The notes below the pieces were generated by a model that was not told the DNA's origin, searched no databases, and saw only the letters and a list, made by a program, of their open reading frames with translations. Source: an uncultured Eubacteriales bacterium (GTDB lineage: Bacteria > Bacillota > Clostridia > Oscillospirales > Oscillospiraceae). From it: 64,000 bases of DNA. Position 1 is the first letter of the stretch; every line of letters begins with the position of its first letter. The position numbers and the translations under genes were made by a program. Shown one piece after another: positions 15,008 to 23,227 of the stretch. The DNA is taken from NCBI GenBank assembly GCA_949283375.1, contig CASDSM010000019.1, forward strand, positions 1-64,000, given 5' to 3'.

Positions 15008-15643
15008 ATGACCTATTTACAGCAGACGCGCGCCGTCGCGGCCCAGACCGTCCTCAAGGGGCTGGAGCGGCGGAACATGACGGGGGAATACTGCCCCACG
15101 AAGGCGGACGCCCTCGCGGCGGTCCGCCGCTATCTCCAGCCGGGCCGGTCGGTCGCCTGGGGCGGCACCGCCTCGCTGGAGGAGATCGGCGGCCTGGAGG
15201 CCATCCGCGCAAGCGGCTGCACCGTGCTCGACCGCCACGCGGCCGCCTCGGAAGAGGAACAGGAGGAGATCTACCGCCAGATCCTCTTCTGCGACACCTA
15301 TTTCATGTCCGCCAACGCCGTGACGATGGACGGCGTACTCGTCAACCTCGACGGCAACGCCAACCGCGTCGCCGCCCTCTGCTTCGGGCCGAAGCAGGTG
15401 GTGCTCATCGTCGGGATGAACAAGGTCGCCGCCGATCTGGACGCCGCCCTCTCCCGCGCGCGCAACATCGCCGGCCCCACCAACGCCACCCGTCTGGGGC
15501 TGAACACCCCCTGCGTGCAGGTGGGCCGCTGCTGCAACTGCCAGAGTGAGGAGTGCATCTGCTGTCAGGTGGTGATCACCCGGCGCAGCCGCCGTCCTGG
15601 GCGCATCCACGTCCTTCTGGTCGGGGAGGACCTGGGGTTCTGA
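15008..15643 (+). CDS. LUD-domain protein (LutC/YkgG-like)
   Basis: 211 residues preceded by GGGAGG. The sequence fits the LUD family (lactate utilisation; formerly DUF162): YCPTKADALAAVRRYLQPGRSVAWGGTASLEEIG near the N-terminus, then TYFMSANAVTMDGVLVNLDGNANRVA. A Cys-rich stretch near the C-terminus (CCNCQSEECICC) could bind metal. Family members act with iron-sulphur proteins in lactate or glycolate oxidation, but no lutA/lutB partner is present here, and many Firmicutes carry lone copies of unknown role. It is divergent from rpoBC and is followed by its own intergenic region. Confidence 0.85.
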   Translation: MTYLQQTRAVAAQTVLKGLERRNMTGEYCPTKADALAAVRRYLQPGRSVAWGGTASLEEIGGLEAIRASGCTVLDRHAAASEEEQEEIYRQILFCDTYFMSANAVTMDGVLVNLDGNANRVAALCFGPKQVVLIVGMNKVAADLDAALSRARNIAGPTNATRLGLNTPCVQVGRCCNCQSEECICCQVVITRRSRRPGRIHVLLVGEDLGF

Positions 15644-15692
15644 CCCCCTCCCCCGCCAAAACCTAAAAACTTTGAAAAATCACCCGCCGCTC

Positions 15693-15722
15693 TTGTCGAA
15701 AGCGGGCCGGAAATGCTATAAT
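15693..15722 (+). promoter_or_regulatory. promoter of the C39-like peptidase gene
   Basis: TTGTCG at 15693-15698 and TATAAT at 15717-15722 with an 18-bp spacer. Confidence 0.7.
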
Positions 15723-15808
15723 GGGGCTGTCATATCAATTTGACAGCTCCATTTTTATGTTTTTATCGCGTGGCAGCCGCCGCGCAGGATAGAGAGGAAG
15801 TGACTTCG

Positions 15809-16810
15809 GTGGAGCAGACCCCTCCCGTCCGCCGCAGACGGCGCAGAGAGCGGGAATGGCCGGCGGTGGAGTGCGGCTTTTTCTGGCTGGCGGTGCTTCT
15901 GGCACTGCTCATGACGGTGAACGGCGCGTTTCGGCTGGCCGGCGCGCTGCGCCCGGCGGCCCCCGCGGACCAGTCCGCCGCAGAAGGCGCGGACCAGACG
16001 GATCAGAGCGAAGGCCAGAGCACAGATTCGGACACCTCCGGCGAAGCGGGCGGCGCGCAGGAGAGCGGGACCGCCGCCTCTGCCCTCGCCCAGTATGACG
16101 GGGCGGAGGGCTATGCCGGTCAGCTCTATGACCTCCTGGACGAGCATCCGGAGGCGGCCTATGTGCTGCGCAACCTCGCGCTCTATCCGGAGCGCCTGCT
16201 GGAATTCGTCGTCCGCTTCCCGGAGGCGATGCCGTTCGCGGCGGCCTATCCGGACTATATCAACGGCAATCTCTCCCTCGAGCTCGACCTGAGCGGGGAG
16301 GCGGCCGCGGACGGCGTGCCCCTGCTCATCCAGTGGGACAGCCGCTGGGGCTACACCAGCTACGGCGACGGCCTGCTCGGCTGGACCGGCTGCGGGCCCA
16401 CCTGCCTGTCCATGGTGGCCATCCACCTGTGCGGCTGGGACGGCAACGACCCGGCCTCCATCGCCCAGTACGCCGGGGAGAACGGCTACTACTACAACGG
16501 CTCCGGCTCCGCCTGGACGCTGATGAGCGAGGCGAGCGCCCACTTCGGCCTCACCGCCACCGAGCTGACGCTGGATGAGAACCACATCCTCCGCGCGCTG
16601 GAGGCGGGCGAGCCGGTGATCTGCGCGATGGGCGAGGGCATCTTCACCGACAACGGCCACTTCATCGTCATCACCGGCTATGTCGAGGGCCAGGGCTTCA
16701 CCATCAACGACCCGAACAGCCCGTCCAACAGCGAGAAGGTCTGGAGCTTTGACACCTTCCGCGACCAGGTCAAGAATCTCTGGAGCTTCCGCGCCGCCCC
16801 GGAGGAGTGA
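15809..16810 (+). CDS. membrane-anchored C39-like cysteine peptidase
   Basis: About 333 residues from a GTG at 15809, which has an AGAGAGGA site upstream. An in-frame ATG at 15740 lies only about 11 nt after the expected transcription start and lacks a site; GTG at 15800 is another option. The N-terminus is basic (RRRRRRERE) and followed by a hydrophobic helix (FFWLAVLLALLMTVNGAF), an acidic/Ser-rich linker, then a Peptidase_C39_2-like domain. The catalytic Cys is in GWTGCGPTCLSMVA, the His in GHFIVITGY, and an Asn/Asp pair in INDPNSP. The domain should face the outside. The target is unknown. It ends just before a two-way terminator. Confidence 0.85.
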   Translation: MEQTPPVRRRRRREREWPAVECGFFWLAVLLALLMTVNGAFRLAGALRPAAPADQSAAEGADQTDQSEGQSTDSDTSGEAGGAQESGTAASALAQYDGAEGYAGQLYDLLDEHPEAAYVLRNLALYPERLLEFVVRFPEAMPFAAAYPDYINGNLSLELDLSGEAAADGVPLLIQWDSRWGYTSYGDGLLGWTGCGPTCLSMVAIHLCGWDGNDPASIAQYAGENGYYYNGSGSAWTLMSEASAHFGLTATELTLDENHILRALEAGEPVICAMGEGIFTDNGHFIVITGYVEGQGFTINDPNSPSNSEKVWSFDTFRDQVKNLWSFRAAPEE

Positions 16811-16848
16811 GGTCCTCACCCCTCCGCCGTGCGCGGGCAGGACAAGGC

Positions 16849-16892
16849 AAAAACCGGCGCGCTCTCCCGTCTCTCCGGGATAGCGCGCCGGT
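16849..16892. terminator. bidirectional terminator between C39 and SCP2 genes
   Basis: A long stem (ACCGGCGCGCT at 16853-16863 with AGCGCGCCGGT at 16882-16892, extended by TCCCG/CGGGA). TTTTT follows on the minus strand and CTTCTCGTCTT on the plus strand. Confidence 0.8.
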
Positions 16893-16909
16893 CTTCTCGT
16901 CTTGCAGAC

Positions 16910-17329
16910 TCACTCCGCCGCCTTGGCCTTCGCCGCGCGGGGCTTGCGGGGCTTGGCGGGCTTGGCCGCCTTGGCCGCCTCGTGCATGGTCTTGTAGTTG
17001 GAGAACATGGACTCGAGGGTGTAGACCGCCTGCATGTCCCCCTCCACCTCCATCTTGCCGGCGGCGCAGAGCTCATCGGCGGTGTTGGTGCGCTCCATCA
17101 TCCGGCGCAGGGCGGCAAAGGGCGCGGTGATGCGGGCGTTGTGGTCATAGTAGTTGTAGGGCTGCACGTCCACGCCGACCCCGTCGGCATCCTGCTGGAC
17201 GCGGATGTAGAAAATACCCTCGCCGGCGCCGGTGACGTTGACCTCGACGGCAAAGCTGCCGGCCTGCTCGGCATAGGTATATTTGGTGAGCATATTTCTG
17301 GCCTTGCTCACGATCTGCTCGTACTTCAT
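16910..17329 (-). CDS. SCP2-like protein with Lys/Ala/Pro-rich tail
   Basis: 139 residues from the ATG at 17329, which has a clean AGGAGG site; a longer frame starts further upstream but crosses the promoter. Residues 1-110 resemble the SCP2 sterol-transfer-like fold (a hydrophobic-ligand pocket): KARNMLTKYTYAEQAGSFAVEV and GKMEVEGDMQAVYTLESMF. The last 20-25 residues are almost only Lys, Ala, Pro and Arg (KAAKPAKPRKPRAAKAKAAE), like the tails of histone H1-type or phasin proteins. Such a tail could bind DNA or another polyanion. The ligand is unknown. It is monocistronic, between two terminators. Confidence 0.8.
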   Translation of the reverse strand: MKYEQIVSKARNMLTKYTYAEQAGSFAVEVNVTGAGEGIFYIRVQQDADGVGVDVQPYNYYDHNARITAPFAALRRMMERTNTADELCAAGKMEVEGDMQAVYTLESMFSNYKTMHEAAKAAKPAKPRKPRAAKAKAAE

Positions 17330-17407
17330 TGGGAATGACCTCCTATGGTGACACATTTTCTCGCGTGAATGGATACGGATCGGACCGTTTTGCAACAGGT
17401 CAGTGCA

Positions 17408-17436
17408 AGTATAGCATGGAGCTACCTGCATTGCAA
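17408..17436 (-). promoter_or_regulatory. promoter of the SCP2 gene
   Basis: TTGCAA at 17436-17431 and TATACT at 17413-17408 on the minus strand, 17-bp spacer. The stretch from here to the next gene at 17651 holds only a terminator. Confidence 0.75.
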
Positions 17437-17585
17437 TAGAAAATTCGCACAATTTTTTCTCCCACCCGCCGGTTTTCCGCCCGGAAATGCCGCAAAACCG
17501 TGAAGGGAAAACATCCGGGAGGTGCGTGAGACGCGGCAGATCACCCTTGCCCCGTCTCCCCTCAGAGCACGCCGGACGCCGCGAA

Positions 17586-17628
17586 ACAGCCCGGAATCCG
17601 GAGAGAGAGATCTCCGATTCCGGGCTGT
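17586..17628 (-). terminator. terminator after the penicillin-binding protein gene
   Basis: A long stem of ACAGCCCGGAATC pairing with GATTCCGGGCTGT, extended by GGAGA/TCTCC, located 22 bp downstream of the stop. The T run on the minus strand is short (TTT). Confidence 0.65.
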
Positions 17629-17650
17629 CTGCTGTTCTGTCAGTTGATCG

Positions 17651-19690
17651 TCAGTTGATCTGCACCATCACGTCGTGCCAGAGATCGACGGCGGGGTTGC
17701 CGTCATAGTTGACGGTGTCCGCGTTTTCGTAGCCGGTCCAGACGGCGGCGGTGTAGCGCTCGGTGTAGCCGGCAAACCAGCGGTCGTAGTCGTCATCGGT
17801 GGTGCCCGTCTTGCCGGCCACGGCGATGTCCCCGATCTGGGCGGCAGAGCCGGTGCCGCGGGTGACGACGTGCTGGAGCATCTCGTCCATGCTGTCGACC
17901 GTGCTCTGCTTGAGCACCGCATCCCCCGCGGCGTAGCCGCGCACGGTCACGCTGCCGTCGGCGTTGGTGGCCAGCTCATAGCCGTCCTGGCAGAGAATGA
18001 TCTCGCCCGAGCTGTTGGTCACCACGGTGTAGACATAGGGCTCGACATAGAGGCCGTCGCGGGCGAAGACCGCGTAGGCCGCCGTCAGCTCATAGGTGCT
18101 CACGCCGTAGGTCAGGCCGCCCAGGGCGAGCGGGGCCATCGCGAGGTCGGTGAACTGCCGGCCGGTGGGGCTGGTGTACTCCTCCACCAGGCTGGTGATG
18201 CCGAAGCGCTCCTGGAGGAAGTTGAAGGCGTAGCGCGGGCTCACGCGGTTGAGGATCTGCACGGCGACCGAGTTGAGCGACTGGGTCAGGCCGTAGTCCA
18301 CCGTGACCATGTCGCCGGTGAAGCGGCGGCCGGAGTTGCTGGTGGGATAGGTCGTGCCGTCAGAGAGGGTGATCGGGCTGTCCTCGATCAGGTCGTCCGG
18401 GGTGAGGATGCCCATCTCCAGCGCCGGGGCGTAGACCGAGAGCGGCTTGATGGACGATCCGGGCGGGCGCAGGGTGCGGGTGGCCCGGTTCCAGAGGAGG
18501 TTTCCCTCCTTCTGCCCCATGCCGCCGGAGATGGCGACCACGGCGCCGGAGCTGTTGTCCACCACGGTGATGGCGGACTGGAGGTCCTGCCCGCCGTCAG
18601 ACTTGTTGCCGGCAAAGCGGGAGGTGTCCTCATAGACGTTGTCCACCGCCTGCTGCACCGTCGGGTCGAGGCAGCTGTAGATGCGCATGCCGCCGGAGTA
18701 GATCATCTGCAGCGCCACGTCGTAGTCCTCCACGCCGTAGACCTCCATCAGATCGAGGGCGACCTCGCGGATGACGGTGTCGGTGTACCAGGAGAAATAC
18801 TCGTCGTTGTCCAGTGAGGTGCTCTCCGTCTCCTGCTCCGCCTCGCCGCGCTGGAAGACGATCTCCTCTGCCTTGGCCGCGTCCCGCTCCGCCTCGGAGA
18901 TCATCTCCTGCTCGCACATCTCGTCGAGCACGAGGCAGCGGCGGCTGTAGTTCTTGTCCGGGTGGTTATACGGATCATAGAGCGAGGGGTTGTTCGTGAT
19001 GGAGATGAGCGAGGCGCACTCGGCCAGCGACAGCTCGCTCACGTCCTTGCCGAAATAGCGGTAGGAGGCAGTGGAGACGCCGTAGCACTGGCGTCCGAGG
19101 AAAATGACGTTGAGGTACCACTCCAGCGTCTCCTCCTTGGTGTGGGTGTTGTCAAACTCCAGCGCCTCGAAGATCTCGAGCACCTTGCGCCGGACGGTGA
19201 CCTCGTTGTTCCCCGTCAGGTTCTTGATGAGCTGCTGGGTGATGGTGGAGCCGCCCTCCTGCCGCCCGCCGGTGGCGTACTTGAGCATGGAGCTGGCGGT
19301 GCGCACCCAGTCCACGCCGCCGTGGGTCCAGAAGCGCTTGTCCTCGATGGCGACGGTGGCGTTGATCAGGTCCTCCGGCAGCTCGTCGTAGGAGATCCAG
19401 ACGCGGTTGGCCTCGCCATAGAGGGTCTCCTGCACCTCATAGGCGCCGGAGCCGGCGTTGTAGTAGTAGATCGCCGAGGTGAGGTCCACGTCGGAGCGGA
19501 TCAGGTCGAGGGCCGCGGTGGCCTCCTGGGCCTCCGGAATGATGACCGTCTGGATATAGCCCGCCGCGTAGCAGGCCAGGATCGCCCCCGTCGCCGCGCA
19601 GATGAGCAGCAGCGTGCCCAGCATGACCATCAGCCATTTGAAGAAGGCCTTGATGCCCTGCAGCACGGGCGATGGCCGTCCCTTTGCCAT
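17651..19690 (-). CDS. class A penicillin-binding protein (transglycosylase/transpeptidase)
   Basis: 679 residues. It polymerises lipid II and cross-links peptidoglycan outside the membrane. A single N-terminal helix (about 15-45) anchors it. The GT51 domain follows with EDKRFWTHGGVD, GGSTITQQLIKNL, KEETLEWYLNVIFLG and YFGKDVSELSLAECA. The transpeptidase domain has the SxxK serine in RPPGSSIKPLSVY, SLNSVAV (SxN) and KTGTTDDDYDRWFAGYT. All key motifs are intact. The start has an AGGAGG site. It stands alone with its own promoter and terminator. The closest known type is PBP1a/PonA; the length is normal for it. Confidence 0.95.
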   Translation of the reverse strand: MAKGRPSPVLQGIKAFFKWLMVMLGTLLLICAATGAILACYAAGYIQTVIIPEAQEATAALDLIRSDVDLTSAIYYYNAGSGAYEVQETLYGEANRVWISYDELPEDLINATVAIEDKRFWTHGGVDWVRTASSMLKYATGGRQEGGSTITQQLIKNLTGNNEVTVRRKVLEIFEALEFDNTHTKEETLEWYLNVIFLGRQCYGVSTASYRYFGKDVSELSLAECASLISITNNPSLYDPYNHPDKNYSRRCLVLDEMCEQEMISEAERDAAKAEEIVFQRGEAEQETESTSLDNDEYFSWYTDTVIREVALDLMEVYGVEDYDVALQMIYSGGMRIYSCLDPTVQQAVDNVYEDTSRFAGNKSDGGQDLQSAITVVDNSSGAVVAISGGMGQKEGNLLWNRATRTLRPPGSSIKPLSVYAPALEMGILTPDDLIEDSPITLSDGTTYPTSNSGRRFTGDMVTVDYGLTQSLNSVAVQILNRVSPRYAFNFLQERFGITSLVEEYTSPTGRQFTDLAMAPLALGGLTYGVSTYELTAAYAVFARDGLYVEPYVYTVVTNSSGEIILCQDGYELATNADGSVTVRGYAAGDAVLKQSTVDSMDEMLQHVVTRGTGSAAQIGDIAVAGKTGTTDDDYDRWFAGYTERYTAAVWTGYENADTVNYDGNPAVDLWHDVMVQIN

Positions 19691-19803
19691 AAGCGTACAT
19701 CCCTCCTGTCAGCGCCGCTGCCGGTCGGTCCGGGGCGGCGTCTGTGCGATGGAAAAAGGGCGCCGCGCGTCCCTCTGGCGGCGCGGCAGTCTTGATCACG
19801 CTC

Positions 19804-19832
19804 ATTATGCCAAAGAATGGAGAAAATTTCAA
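19804..19832 (-). promoter_or_regulatory. promoter of the penicillin-binding protein gene
   Basis: TTGAAA at 19832-19827 and CATAAT at 19809-19804 on the minus strand, 17-bp spacer. Confidence 0.65.
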
Positions 19833-19925
19833 GTCAGGGGCGGCATATTTCGCCATTTTTAAGAAATGAACCCCGGATTTCCGCATTTTGAACGGAGAGA
19901 GGGGACGCGGCCGGGCCCGGGGCGG

Positions 19926-21050
19926 TCAGTTTTCACAGCCCGCGCCGGGCTGAAAATCCCGGAACACCCGCAGGGCGGGGAGGGTGCGCCCCTCATAGTC
20001 AAAGAGCGCCTGATTGGCCCACTCGTTGCCGCCGGGGCCGCGCTCGTTCACATAGGTCCAGCCCGCCTCGGTGGCCCAGCCGGAGCCGGGGACCGGGACC
20101 CACGCCGGCTCCCACCAGAAGATGCCCCGGCCCAGGCCGCCGGGGACGGAGGCGACGGTGCCGAGCAGGTCGCGCAGGAAGGCCGCCTGCCCCTCCTCCG
20201 TCATGGGGTAGGCCACCTGCGCGGCGAGGGAGGGCTTCGCCGCCGCTCCCTTGCGCGCGCCGGGGCCGAGGCGCTCATGGCCGCCGTAGTCCTCCAGGGT
20301 GAAGCCCATGCTGGTCTCGGCGATGATGAGGGGCTTGCCGTGGCGCGCAGCGAGGGCGTGGAGATTCGCCCGTAGGTCCTCCATCGTCCCGTGCCAGAGG
20401 GGGTAGTAGCTCAGGCCGATCACGTCGCAGTCCCCGCCGCGGGCGAAGAACTCGCCGAACCAGTCGCGGTAGAGCGCCCGGTTGCCGCCGTTGTCCAGAT
20501 GGATCATCACCAGCGCCTCCGGGGCGCAGGCGCGCACGGCGCGCACCCCCGCGCCGAGAAAGCGGGAGATGTTCTCCCACTCCGGCGTGCGGCCATACGG
20601 CCAGAGCAGGCCATAGGTCAGCTCATTGCCCACCTGGACCATGTCCGGCATCACCCCGGCGTCGCGGCAGGCGGCGAGGACCTCGCGGGTGTACGCCTCG
20701 ATCGCGCGTTCAAGCCCCGCCGCATCCAGCCCGCGCCACGCCTTGGGGACGGTCTGCTTGCCGGGGTCGGCCCAGAAGTCGGAGTAGTGCAGGTCGAGCA
20801 GCCAGCGCATCCCGAGGGAGACGGCGCGCTTTGCCAGCGCGAGGGTGTGCGCCAGATCGCAGACGCCCGCGCCGTAGCTCCTGCCCGCGGCGTCGCGGGG
20901 GTCGTTCCAGAGGCGGAGGCGGACATAGTTCGCCCCGTTCGCGCGCAGGATCTCCAGCGCGTCTCCCTCCCGGCCGCCGTCGAAAAAGCGGCCGCCGCAG
21001 CGCTCCACCTCCAGCAGGGTGGACACGTCCACACCCTTGATCCATTCCAT
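19926..21050 (-). CDS. GH53 endo-beta-1,4-galactanase
   Basis: 374 residues of glycoside hydrolase family 53, which cuts beta-1,4-galactan (pectic arabinogalactan side chains). Acid/base Glu143 sits in VQVGNEL and nucleophile Glu245 in LIIAETS; other family marks are GVDVSTLLEVE, VRLRLWNDP and DLHYSDFWADPGKQ. No signal peptide is visible, so it probably acts inside the cell on imported oligosaccharides. It is the last gene of the LacI-binding protein-permease locus. The ribosome site is GGAGATCTCT. The order of this locus resembles the Bacillus gan genes, but no GH42 is present here. Confidence 0.93.
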   Translation of the reverse strand: MEWIKGVDVSTLLEVERCGGRFFDGGREGDALEILRANGANYVRLRLWNDPRDAAGRSYGAGVCDLAHTLALAKRAVSLGMRWLLDLHYSDFWADPGKQTVPKAWRGLDAAGLERAIEAYTREVLAACRDAGVMPDMVQVGNELTYGLLWPYGRTPEWENISRFLGAGVRAVRACAPEALVMIHLDNGGNRALYRDWFGEFFARGGDCDVIGLSYYPLWHGTMEDLRANLHALAARHGKPLIIAETSMGFTLEDYGGHERLGPGARKGAAAKPSLAAQVAYPMTEEGQAAFLRDLLGTVASVPGGLGRGIFWWEPAWVPVPGSGWATEAGWTYVNERGPGGNEWANQALFDYEGRTLPALRVFRDFQPGAGCEN

Positions 21051-21095
21051 AGAGATCTCCTTTCTACCGCCCGCCCGGGCGGCTGGACAGAACAG

Positions 21096-21132
21096 TGCGG
21101 CGCAGCCTCCTGCCGAGGGGGACTGCGCCGCA
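21096..21132 (-). terminator. intercistronic hairpin before GH53
   Basis: A 10-bp perfect stem (TGCGGCGCAG at 21096-21105 with its complement at 21123-21132) between the small zinc ribbon gene and GH53. Only a weak T-rich stretch follows on the minus strand, so it may be a partial terminator or an mRNA-stability element. Confidence 0.45.
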
Positions 21133-21142
21133 GATTGTCGTG

Positions 21143-21367
21143 TCAGAATTGCTCGAACTCGTCCATCGCAAACCGTCTGGTCAGACAGCGGTAGCGGAAG
21201 CGGGCCAGGTCGTTCTTTTTCAGCACATCCTCCTCCCTGCCGGTATACTGGCAGCGGATGCAGTAGTACTCTCCCTTGTCCGCGTCATAGAACATGTCGA
21301 TGTCCAGGTCCCGCATGAAGCAGGACGGGCAGCGGTAATTCAATCTTCCCTTGCCAGCCTGAGCCAT
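21143..21367 (-). CDS. 74-aa zinc-ribbon protein in the galactan locus
   Basis: 74 residues with two Cys pairs (CPSC at about 13-16 and CIRC at about 36-39), which should hold one zinc ion in a rubredoxin-like ribbon. The start has AGGAGGTG 9 nt upstream. It overlaps the 3' end of the 641-aa-frame gene by 28 bp in another frame, so translation is probably coupled. It matches no enzyme I know and has no signal peptide. It could assist the adjacent enzyme or act as a regulator; that is inference. Confidence 0.75.
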   Translation of the reverse strand: MAQAGKGRLNYRCPSCFMRDLDIDMFYDADKGEYYCIRCQYTGREEDVLKKNDLARFRYRCLTRRFAMDEFEQF

Positions 21368-23208
21368 GTGGTAAACACCTCCTTCTCCTTGACCTCGCCG
21401 GTATAGCCGAGGGTGAACATCGGGCTGAAGGCGTAGCCCTCGCGGTAGTAGCCGCGCTTGCCGCGCCCCTCCGCCTCCATCCAGACGCGGGTCTTGATGG
21501 GGGGGATCACGGCGGAGACCTCGTCCGCCCCGTCCAGCTCCGCCTCGCGGCAGCGGTAGGCATACTGGAGGGGATGCTCCTCCCCGCCCCGCTTCACGTT
21601 CAGGCGGACCGGGGTCATGTCCTCGGGGTACTCCGTCGTGCCGTAGCAGGCGACCATGTACTCGTTGAGGGTGATCTTCGCCTCCGGGTCGGAGACGGAG
21701 AGGATGTGCCGCTCGATGCGGATGGCCCCGCTCCCCTCCTCAAAGCGCAGGACGGTCTGGAGTTTGACCGTCGCGGCGGCAAAGACGATGTCCACCGGGT
21801 CGAGGGTGAGGGTGCGCACGCCGTCCTCCTCAGAGAAGTGCGCCTTGGTCCGGCAGAGGCAGAGGTCCACCTCTTCCCCGTCGCAGCAGAGCTTGGCGGA
21901 GCGGACGGTGCCCTCGCCGGCGTAGTGGGTGAAGTAGCCGGCGCGGTACTTCTCCTGGATCAGGAAGGGGTAGCCGCACTCCTGGACATGGGGGGTGCCG
22001 ATGCCCACCGGCCACTCCAGCTTGGCGGCGTAGGGGCGCAGGTCCACGATCGCGCCGCCCTGGTCCATGTTCACGCAGGCGCGCATATAGGGGTCGCAGT
22101 ACCAGAAGAGCTGCTTGTCCGAGCCGTAGATCAGGTCACGCCAGAGGGCGCACTCCGGCTCGGTGTAGTGCTTGCGCGCGCGGTAGAAGTCGGCGAACTC
22201 GCTCATCGTCATGTCGGTGAGCCTGCCCTCCTTTTTGAGCTGGCCGTAGTAGGCGCAGCCATCGTCATAGCTCGCCTTGAGCAGCTCATAGGGGGCCTCC
22301 CAGCGACCCATCTTGTTCATCCAGCCGGGGCCGACAAACATCATGTTGTAGGCATAGCCGTTGTTGAACTTCGCCTGATAGCGGAACTGGTCGATCAGGT
22401 TGTAGAGATAGGGATAGGTCTGGCCGGAATAGGTCCCGTCCGGGCCGAACTGGCCGGGGGTGTAGAGCATGCCGCGCAGGACGTTCTGCGGGTGGGTGCC
22501 GAAGTTGGAGCCGTTGCCGTCATAGCAGGCGATCAGGTCGCGGCTGAGATGGGGGATGGCGACGATGCCGCTGTCCTCCGCCTCGTTGGCGGCGGGGGCG
22601 TGGGTGTTCACCTTGGAGGGGATCCAGGGCGCCCAGGGGCCGCCGTCCATGAAGGTGTACCACGAGTTATTGCAGGTGTGGTAGGCCTTCGGCCCCTCCT
22701 CCCAGCAGGTGGCGACGGCGCACTTGACCATCGGGTACTTCGACTTGATGTAGTTGGTGAGCTCGGCGTCCATATAATAGCTGCCGGTGGACTCGGGGTA
22801 GAAGCCGAAGCGCTCATAGAACTTGCCGAACACGTCGTCCACGATGCTCCTCTTGGTCTCCATGTCAAACATCCAGATGCAGAAGTCCTTGGTCTTGTAC
22901 TTCTCCCGGAACTGCTTGCACGGCAGGCCGAGCAGGGTGAGGGCGATCTCATCGCCGTAGACGGCGTGGTGCTCTTTGGCCAGCTCCACCGCTTCGTCGT
23001 TGAAGAGGCTGGCGTAGGTCATCTGGATGGTGGTCTTCAGGCCGTTGCGGTGGGCCGCCTCCTGCTGGAGCTTGAAGATGTCCAGGCTCTCGGTCAGCAG
23101 CGCCTTGCGCCCGAGGTCCTCCCCCTTGCCGTGGCCGGTCACCTTCTCGGCGTACTCCGGCACCATCTCGGGGCGGTGGATGATGTTGAGGATGAATTTC
23201 TCTTCCAT
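21340..23208 (-). CDS. carbohydrate-active enzyme candidate of unrecognised family
   Basis: 622 residues from the ATG at 23208 (MEEKFILNIIHRPEM), preceded by CAGGGAAC; the longer frame from 23265 overlaps the permease gene. The first ~380 residues look like an alpha/beta barrel with clustered aromatic and acidic residues (WMFDMETKRSIVDDVF, YPESTGSYYMDAEL, YTFMDGGPWAPWIPS, PHLSRDL). The last ~220 residues look beta-rich. The pattern recalls polysaccharide deacetylase/GH57-type barrels and the DUF3863-type proteins, but I cannot assign a family. Its place between the permeases and GH53 suggests a glycan-cleaving or modifying role. No signal peptide is seen. Confidence 0.75.
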   Translation of the reverse strand: MEEKFILNIIHRPEMVPEYAEKVTGHGKGEDLGRKALLTESLDIFKLQQEAAHRNGLKTTIQMTYASLFNDEAVELAKEHHAVYGDEIALTLLGLPCKQFREKYKTKDFCIWMFDMETKRSIVDDVFGKFYERFGFYPESTGSYYMDAELTNYIKSKYPMVKCAVATCWEEGPKAYHTCNNSWYTFMDGGPWAPWIPSKVNTHAPAANEAEDSGIVAIPHLSRDLIACYDGNGSNFGTHPQNVLRGMLYTPGQFGPDGTYSGQTYPYLYNLIDQFRYQAKFNNGYAYNMMFVGPGWMNKMGRWEAPYELLKASYDDGCAYYGQLKKEGRLTDMTMSEFADFYRARKHYTEPECALWRDLIYGSDKQLFWYCDPYMRACVNMDQGGAIVDLRPYAAKLEWPVGIGTPHVQECGYPFLIQEKYRAGYFTHYAGEGTVRSAKLCCDGEEVDLCLCRTKAHFSEEDGVRTLTLDPVDIVFAAATVKLQTVLRFEEGSGAIRIERHILSVSDPEAKITLNEYMVACYGTTEYPEDMTPVRLNVKRGGEEHPLQYAYRCREAELDGADEVSAVIPPIKTRVWMEAEGRGKRGYYREGYAFSPMFTLGYTGEVKEKEVFTTWLRLARED

Positions 23209-23227
23209 AGCTGTTCCCTGTCGCCGG

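Noticed and set aside
15740-15808. Upstream ATG start for the C39-like peptidase
   Set aside because: It lies too close to the expected transcription start and has no ribosome site; the GTG at 15809 is better placed.
17487-17708. A 73-codon plus frame upstream of the penicillin-binding protein terminator
   Set aside because: It crosses a terminator and has no ribosome site or domain.
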